A stretch of DNA of 5,297 nt from assembly GCA_946539855.1 (NCBI GenBank), contig CAMNHV010000073.1:1-5297 (forward strand), read 5' to 3'. The stretch is from CAG-791 sp002449595. GTDB taxonomy: Bacteria > Bacillota > Clostridia > Lachnospirales > Lachnospiraceae. Shown here in pieces: positions 1 to 3,892 of this stretch. The position numbers and the translations under genes are program-made. The notes under the pieces were generated by a model. It did not search any database and had not been told where the DNA came from. It worked only from the letters and a program-made list of their open reading frames with translations. Position 1 is the first letter of the stretch. Every line of letters starts with the position of its first letter.

Positions 1-4
1 GGCT

Positions 5-313
5 TCAGTGGATCAGCCCCTGTTCGCGCAGGAAGCGGTCCGCCTGCTGCTCGATCTCCATGCTGAGATCATCCCCGAAGTAGTGCAGCGCCTCTCTCCC
101 GGCCCGGGTGATGCGGACGAAGGACTTGCCCTCCTCGTCCGTGATCTCGACGAGTTCCCGCTCCTCCAGCTCCCCGAAGGTGCGCGCGAGGTTTACGAGG
201 TTCGCGTAGCCGTTCTCGAGAAGGAAAAATGCGAGGTAAGACGCCTGCATTTTCCCTTCCGCGCGGCTCAGCATATGCAGAATTACAAGTTTATAAACGG
301 TCAGCGGCGACAC
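5..313 (-). CDS. Short winged-helix protein, DUF4364-like
   Basis: Encodes a 102-residue soluble protein with no signal peptide or membrane segment. The N-terminus (SPLTVYKLVILHML), the central helix-turn-helix-like stretch (NLARTFGELEERELVEI) and the FVRITRAGREAL wing resemble a winged-helix DNA-binding fold. They match what I remember of the clostridial DUF4364 family, whose function is not established. The start is a GTG at 311-313: an in-frame TGA lies two codons upstream, and a GGAAGG ribosome binding site is about 7 nt before it. The gene follows glgP by 3 nt, so co-transcription and probably translational coupling are likely. From memory, DUF4364 proteins are usually about 160-180 residues. 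This one stops after the winged-helix part and lacks the C-terminal part, so it may be a short variant or a frameshifted copy. The stop lies 5 nt from the window edge, so what follows cannot be judged. The gene is real with good confidence; the family call is moderate. Confidence 0.68.
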   Translation of the reverse strand: MSPLTVYKLVILHMLSRAEGKMQASYLAFFLLENGYANLVNLARTFGELEERELVEITDEEGKSFVRITRAGREALHYFGDDLSMEIEQQADRFLREQGLIH

Positions 314-316
314 AGC

Positions 317-2632
317 TCAGCCTTCCAGTTTCCAGATATCTTTCTCATATTCCGCGATGGTCCTGTCCGAAGAGAACTGGCCCGCCATCGCGATGTTGAC
401 GAGCATCTTCTTCTCCCACGACCGCCGGTCCTCGTACGCGGCGAAGGTCTCGTCCTTCACCTTGATGTAGTCCTCGAGGTCGAGCAGCGTCATGAACCAG
501 TCTTTGCGGAGTAGTTCGTTGTAAAGGCGGTAAAGGTTCTCCCTGCAGCCCACCTCCAGCGCCTGCCTGCCGACGATGAAGTCCACCGCCTCGCGGATGA
601 CCGGGCTCTTCCTGTACAGATCCCGGGAGACGTAGTCGGCGTTCTTGTAGTGGGCGATGACCGTGTCCGCGTCCGCGCCGAACGTGAAGATGTTCTCCGG
701 CCCGACGAGCTGCGCGATCTCGACGTTCGCGCCGTCCATCGTCCCGAGCGTCACCGCGCCGTTTAACATGAACTTCATGTTGGAAGTGCCGGACGCCTCC
801 TTGGACGCCAGGGAGATCTGCTCCGAGACGTCGCAGGCGGGGATCAGGCGCTCCGCGTAGCTCACGTTGTAATTGGTCACGAAGACCATATGCATCCACT
901 GATTGACGTCCGGATCGTTGTTTACGATCTCCTGCAGCACGAGCAGCAGGTGGATGATGTCTCTCGCGATGATGTACGCCGGCGCAGCCTTCGCGCCGAA
1001 AATAAAGTTGATCGGGCGGACAGGCCTTTTCCCCCTCTTGATCTCGAGGTACTTATGAATGATGTACAGCGCGTTCATCTGCTGGCGCTTGTACTCATGC
1101 AGTCTCTTGATCTGCACGTCGAAGATGCCGTCCACGTCGAGCTGCACCTTCTCGTGCTCCGCGATGTACGCGGCGAGCTGTTCCTTCTTCTCCCGCTTGA
1201 TCTCCGAGATCCGGCTGAGGACGGTCTCGTCGTCCTCGAACTGCCGGAGGGCTTCCAGGCCGGTCCCGCGCTTCTTGAAGCCGTCCCCGATCTTCGAGGA
1301 GAGCAGGCTCGTCAGTTCCGGATTGCAGGCCATCAGCCAGCGGCGGAACGTGATGCCGTTGGTCTTGTTGTTGAATTTCTCCGGATAGATCCGGTAGAAG
1401 TTGTTCAGCTCAGTGTTCTTCAGAATATCCGTGTGGATCGCCGCGACGCCGTTCACCGAGAAGCCGTAGTGGATGTCGATGAACGCCATGTGGACGCGCT
1501 TGTTCTCGTCGATGATGTAGACCGAAGGGTCGTCGTACTTCGCCTTCACCTTCCTGTCCAGATAGCAGATGATCGGCACGAGCTGCGGCACGACCTCCTC
1601 CAGGTATTCGAGGGGCCACGTCTCGAGCGCTTCCGCGAGGATCGTGTGGTTCGTGTAAGCGCACGTCTTTGACACGACTTCGATCGCATCATCCATGGAA
1701 AAGGCTTTGTCGCTCACAAGGATCCTGATCAGTTCCGGGATGATGAGCGTCGGGTGCGTGTCGTTGATCTGGATGACGGCGTGGTCGTACAGTTTCCTGA
1801 GGTCGTACTGGCGCGCCTTCATCTCGCGCAGGATGAGCTGCGCGGCATTGCTGACCAGGAAGTATTCCTGATAGATGCGGAGCTTGTTGCCCGCCTCGTC
1901 GGAATCGTCGGGATAAAGGAACAGCGTCAGGTTCTTCTCGATCGCCTCTTTATCGAACGTGATGCCCTCTTTCACGAGGCTCTCATCAACGCTTTTCACA
2001 TCAAAGAGACGCAGCTTGTTGCGGCCGTTGTCATAGCCGACCACGTCGATGTCGTACAGGCGGGACGTGACCTTGCGGTTACCAAAACAGACGTCATACT
2101 CGACGTCCGACGCGATCTCCCAGTTCGGGCGGTCCAGCCAGGTGTCCTTCTCGGCGCCCTGCTGCCGGCCGTCCAGTGTCTGCCGGAACAGGCCGAAGTG
2201 ATAATTGAGGCCGATGCCCTCCGCGGGGAGGCCCATCGTCGCCATGGAATCCATGAAGCAGGCGGCGAGACGTCCCAGTCCGCCGTTGCCGAGCGACGGC
2301 TCCGGCTCGAGCTCTTCCAGTCTCGCGAGGTCCTTGCCCCTGCGCTTCAGGATGTCCCTGACGCGGCCGTAGATCCCCATGTTGATGAGGTTCGTGATGA
2401 GGAGCCTGCCCATCAGGAATTCCATCGAGATGTAGTAGACCTTCTTTTCCCCGACGTTGCGCTCGGTCGCGCGGGTCAGGTCTTTGCACAGTTCGAGCAG
2501 TCCGCGGTAGACTTCGCTGTCCGTGCTCTCCTCGATGGTCTTGCCGAAGTGCTCGTCCATCACGATGTCAAACTGTTTTTCCAGGTTCAGGACAATAATG
2601 TCCCGCTTCATATTGGTCGCCTGCTGAGCCAT
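317..2632 (-). CDS. glgP: Glycogen/starch (alpha-glucan) phosphorylase
   Basis: A complete cytoplasmic PLP-dependent GT35 enzyme of 771 residues. It releases glucose-1-phosphate from the non-reducing ends of glycogen or maltodextrin using phosphate. Visible landmarks (771-residue numbering) are YYISMEFLMGR at about 66-76, the glucan phosphorylase motif GNGGLGRLAACF at about 115-126, and NDTHPTLIIPEL in the middle. KRLHEYKRQ at about 509-517 holds the equivalents of phosphate-binding Arg569 and Lys574 of rabbit muscle phosphorylase. GAKAAPAY follows, and then the PLP signature EASGTSNMKFMLNG, whose Lys620 (codon 773-775) forms the Schiff base. No key residue looks lost. It is slightly shorter than E. 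coli GlgP/MalP (about 800) and lacks the phosphorylatable N-terminus of animal enzymes. The open frame extends to a GTG at 2674, but the ATG at 2630-2632 has the best ribosome binding site. A small HTH regulator lies upstream and a winged-helix gene follows by 3 nt, so regulation by one or both is plausible but unproven. Preference for glycogen or maltodextrin cannot be read from the sequence. Confidence 0.96.
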   Translation of the reverse strand: MAQQATNMKRDIIVLNLEKQFDIVMDEHFGKTIEESTDSEVYRGLLELCKDLTRATERNVGEKKVYYISMEFLMGRLLITNLINMGIYGRVRDILKRRGKDLARLEELEPEPSLGNGGLGRLAACFMDSMATMGLPAEGIGLNYHFGLFRQTLDGRQQGAEKDTWLDRPNWEIASDVEYDVCFGNRKVTSRLYDIDVVGYDNGRNKLRLFDVKSVDESLVKEGITFDKEAIEKNLTLFLYPDDSDEAGNKLRIYQEYFLVSNAAQLILREMKARQYDLRKLYDHAVIQINDTHPTLIIPELIRILVSDKAFSMDDAIEVVSKTCAYTNHTILAEALETWPLEYLEEVVPQLVPIICYLDRKVKAKYDDPSVYIIDENKRVHMAFIDIHYGFSVNGVAAIHTDILKNTELNNFYRIYPEKFNNKTNGITFRRWLMACNPELTSLLSSKIGDGFKKRGTGLEALRQFEDDETVLSRISEIKREKKEQLAAYIAEHEKVQLDVDGIFDVQIKRLHEYKRQQMNALYIIHKYLEIKRGKRPVRPINFIFGAKAAPAYIIARDIIHLLLVLQEIVNNDPDVNQWMHMVFVTNYNVSYAERLIPACDVSEQISLASKEASGTSNMKFMLNGAVTLGTMDGANVEIAQLVGPENIFTFGADADTVIAHYKNADYVSRDLYRKSPVIREAVDFIVGRQALEVGCRENLYRLYNELLRKDWFMTLLDLEDYIKVKDETFAAYEDRRSWEKKMLVNIAMAGQFSSDRTIAEYEKDIWKLEG

Positions 2633-2637
2633 ACTTG

Positions 2638-2643
2638 CCTCCC
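2638..2643 (-). promoter_or_regulatory. Ribosome binding site that sets the glgP start
   Basis: On the minus strand, GGGAGG is followed by the 5-nt spacer CAAGT and then the ATG at 2630-2632. The other in-frame starts are a GTG at 2674 and ATGs at 2650 and 2611, and they have weaker or no Shine-Dalgarno sequences. Translation therefore most likely begins at MAQQATNMKRD. The stretch just upstream is rich in C and G runs (CCCGG, CGGG, GGCCCGGG) that could fold over this site, but no single convincing structure stands out. Confidence 0.7.
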
Positions 2644-2717
2644 GGGCCATCCCGCTCCCGTTATTCCGGGGCACGGTCTAACCTGCAGCGATGCTGCTTT
2701 CCTTCATTTTCTTCGCG

Positions 2718-2741
2718 ATACAGAATCAGCTGTTTCTGTAT
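2718..2741. promoter_or_regulatory. 24-bp near-perfect palindrome, candidate operator
   Basis: The arms ATACAGAA (2718-2725) and TTCTGTAT (2734-2741) flank TCAGCTGT. The only break in the full 24-bp symmetry is the T/T pair at 2726 and 2733, so 22 of 24 positions are symmetric. The site covers the last codons and the stop codon of the HTH gene and lies about 85 nt upstream of the glgP start. No run of U follows on the minus strand, so it is not a terminator. It could be a DNA operator controlling glgP or an mRNA hairpin at the gene junction. No clear -35/-10 pair is seen beside it. The symmetry is directly visible; the role is inference. Confidence 0.45.
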
Positions 2742-3073
2742 TCGTCGATTTTCCCATAGTCCTCCATGATGTCCAGAATCTTCTTCCTGCCCGCTTTGTT
2801 GAGCGCATTGTACCTGCCCATGACCTTCCTTGTGGAGATCTGGGAGGACAGCTCGTTGCCTTCCTCGATCGGAGTAAAGTCGACCGGGTTTAAGGACAGC
2901 TTCTCGCACATCCGAATGACTGTCGCGTATGCCATGCCGTCAACACCACGCTCCAATGCTGTGACTAAAGTGCTGTAGGGAATTCCCATCACACCCGAAA
3001 ATTGTCTGACGCTTTTGTACTGTGCTAAGATCGCTTCCTTCAGCGACTCGGTGTGAATGCCAGTGTTCTTCAT
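2726..3073 (-). CDS. XRE-like helix-turn-helix transcriptional regulator
   Basis: Encodes a 115-residue cytoplasmic DNA-binding protein. Residues about 9-66 have the look of a five-helix XRE/Cro-type domain. SLKEAILAQYKSVRQFS leads into GIPYSTLVTALERGVDG, the turn and recognition helix, and then ATVIRMCEKLSLNPVDF, the usual final helix of such domains. The C-terminal third (residues about 80-115) is basic and charged, with RYNALNKAGRKKILDIMEDY, and may be a dimerisation helix. There is no ligand-binding or enzymatic domain. The ATG at 3073 is preceded by a strong GGAGG ribosome binding site with an 8-nt spacer. The gene has a candidate promoter and an inverted repeat in its leader, consistent with self-control. 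It precedes glgP on the same strand with a 93-nt gap and no terminator, so it may regulate glgP. Its target and signal are unknown. The HTH call is confident; the specific regulon is not. Confidence 0.88.
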   Translation of the reverse strand: MKNTGIHTESLKEAILAQYKSVRQFSGVMGIPYSTLVTALERGVDGMAYATVIRMCEKLSLNPVDFTPIEEGNELSSQISTRKVMGRYNALNKAGRKKILDIMEDYGKIDEYRNS

Positions 3074-3074
3074 A

Positions 3075-3119
3075 ACTGAAACCTCCGAATGTCATGCCCA
3101 TGTAAGTCTATGTTTCAGT
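3075..3119 (-). promoter_or_regulatory. Leader inverted repeat overlapping the HTH gene RBS
   Basis: Perfect 8-nt arms ACTGAAAC (3075-3082) and GTTTCAGT (3112-3119) on the plus strand are separated by 29 nt. They lie in the probable 5' leader of the HTH gene. The start-proximal arm sits 1 nt before the ATG and overlaps the edge of the GGAGG Shine-Dalgarno (3082-3086). As RNA, pairing of the arms would constrain ribosome access. As DNA, the arms could be two half-sites for the HTH protein itself. Which of these applies, if either, is inference. Confidence 0.4.
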
Positions 3120-3142
3120 GGCGTTGACCGCATATGTAAATC

Positions 3143-3169
3143 ATTATACAGAATAGTGCGACATTTCAA
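3143..3169 (-). promoter_or_regulatory. Candidate sigma-70 promoter of the HTH gene (and perhaps glgP)
   Basis: The minus strand shows a perfect -10 hexamer TATAAT (3143-3148) and a -35-like TTGAAA (3164-3169). The spacer of 15 nt is short; a shifted TTTTGA would give 17. Transcription would start near 3136, giving a leader of about 60 nt that contains the inverted repeat described separately. It is the best promoter-like sequence in the window. Confidence 0.6.
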
Positions 3170-3193
3170 AAGTGAAAAAATTTTTACCTGGGA

Positions 3194-3218
3194 CGCGCGG
3201 CGGGCGCTTTGCCGCGCG
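3194..3218 (-). terminator. GC-rich hairpin downstream of the NUDIX gene, possible terminator
   Basis: Perfect 8-bp arms CGCGCGGC (3194-3201) and GCCGCGCG (3211-3218) enclose a 9-nt loop, about 37 nt past the NUDIX stop codon. On the minus strand the nearest U run (T6 at 3175-3180) starts about 13 nt after the stem. This is therefore not a textbook intrinsic terminator, and it could be a weak terminator or another structure. It lies just upstream of the HTH promoter, where a boundary between units is expected. The rest of 3074-3254 holds that promoter and its leader and no gene. Confidence 0.42.
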
Positions 3219-3254
3219 GGGCGGGCTTTTCTGATGAAAAAGTTTAGTTATTAT

Positions 3255-3740
3255 TTATCGTTCTAAATCCAGCTTTTTTCCATTAAGAGATGCGCTCGTG
3301 AGGACGCTGCCGCCGTCGTAGACGAGCTTCAGGGAGAAGAACGGCGTACCTTCTGCCAGCAGCCGGAAAAAGATCTTGTCGCCCTCCCAGATGTTCAGAT
3401 CATTGATCTTCTCGAACGGAACCCACTCGAGCTGCCCCTCGTCGCAGGGAATCGGCTCGCCCTCATATCCGTCCGCCGTGAACAGATGCATGTACTCTGT
3501 GACGCCGTCTCCGGACACAAACGTCACGATTCCGCGGAAGCGGTACGACGTCAGCGTATATCCCGTCTCCTCTTTCACTTCCCGGAGCACGCACTCCTCC
3601 GGACTCTCATCCTGCTCAAAGTGCCCGCCGACGCCGATCCACTTGTCCTTGTTGACGTCGTTCTTCTTGACGGTCCGGTGCAGCATGAGGTAGCAGCCGT
3701 CTTTTTCAATGTAACAAAGTGTGCTTAGAAAAGCGTTCAT
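3255..3740 (-). CDS. NUDIX hydrolase (MutT-like, 8-oxo-dGTPase type)
   Basis: A complete cytoplasmic protein of 161 residues. The Nudix box GX5EX7REUXEEXGU is intact at residues 39-61: Gly39, Glu45, then REVKEETGY at 53-61, which provides the Mg-binding glutamates Glu54, Glu57 and Glu58. A beta strand with LMLHRTVKKNDVNKDKWIGVGGHFE precedes it, as is usual for MutT-like proteins that hydrolyse nucleoside diphosphates linked to another group. The family as I recall it is often annotated 8-oxo-dGTP diphosphatase in Firmicutes, but the substrate cannot be told from the sequence. Candidates include oxidised nucleotides, other nucleoside triphosphates or sugar nucleotides. The C-terminal part (LEWVPFEKINDLNIWEGDKIFF and onward) is typical of this subgroup. 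The ATG at 3740 has a strong AGGAGG ribosome binding site with a 7-nt spacer. A larC terminator upstream and a hairpin downstream suggest a single-gene transcript. No direct link to its neighbours is evident. Confidence 0.93.
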   Translation of the reverse strand: MNAFLSTLCYIEKDGCYLMLHRTVKKNDVNKDKWIGVGGHFEQDESPEECVLREVKEETGYTLTSYRFRGIVTFVSGDGVTEYMHLFTADGYEGEPIPCDEGQLEWVPFEKINDLNIWEGDKIFFRLLAEGTPFFSLKLVYDGGSVLTSASLNGKKLDLER

Positions 3741-3791
3741 GTGGGGGCCTCCTGGTTATTGCGCTTTTATATGTGCGTGACTTCTTCGTGC

Positions 3792-3828
3792 ATTATGTTT
3801 TCGCTGCGCACGATTACAGATAATCATG
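3792..3828 (-). promoter_or_regulatory. Weak candidate promoter and dyad upstream of the NUDIX gene
   Basis: A -10-like CATAAT is seen on the minus strand at 3792-3797. The expected -35 position 17 nt upstream holds only TCTGTA, a poor match. That position lies inside a dyad whose plus-strand arms are CACGATTA (3809-3816) and TAATCATG (3821-3828), separated by CAGA, with one mismatch. A dyad over the -35 would suit a repressor or an activator replacing the weak -35. The symmetry is visible; the regulatory role is speculative. Confidence 0.28.
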
Positions 3829-3848
3829 AATTGATATTTCTTAGTTTA

Positions 3849-3880
3849 TAAAACACCCCGCGGCAATGATCGCGGGGTGT
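3849..3880 (-). terminator. Intrinsic terminator of larC
   Basis: A perfect 10-bp stem has arms ACACCCCGCG (3853-3862) and CGCGGGGTGT (3871-3880) with an 8-nt loop. On the minus strand it starts 12 nt past the larC stop codon and ends in a short UUUU followed by AU-rich sequence. The very stable GC stem offsets the short U run. It has no U run on the plus strand, so it works for larC and separates it from the NUDIX gene. Confidence 0.8.
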
Positions 3881-3892
3881 CTGTTGATGATG

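Noticed and set aside
890..1672. Plus-strand open frame of 260 codons opposite glgP
   Set aside because: Same reason: a mirror of glgP codon bias, rich in Asp, Val, Leu and Arg, with no recognisable domain.
2672..2674. GTG at 2674 as the glgP start
   Set aside because: The added residues (MPRNNGSGMAREAS) do not look like family sequence, and the ATG at 2632 has a much better ribosome binding site.
2685..2697. Small hairpin GCAGC/GCTGC between the HTH gene and glgP as a terminator
   Set aside because: It is only 5 bp, with a 3-nt loop and no U run; likely chance.
1754..2893. Long plus-strand open frame (379 codons) opposite glgP and the HTH gene
   Set aside because: It lies mainly antisense to a well-supported phosphorylase and runs on across the gene junction into the HTH gene. 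Its translation matches no family I recognise and has no plausible ribosome binding site. GC-rich coding DNA commonly leaves the opposite strand open.
3057..3266. Plus-strand 69-codon open frame spanning the HTH-NUDIX gap
   Set aside because: No Shine-Dalgarno before its ATG. It runs across the HTH promoter and hairpin, and the peptide has no recognisable features.
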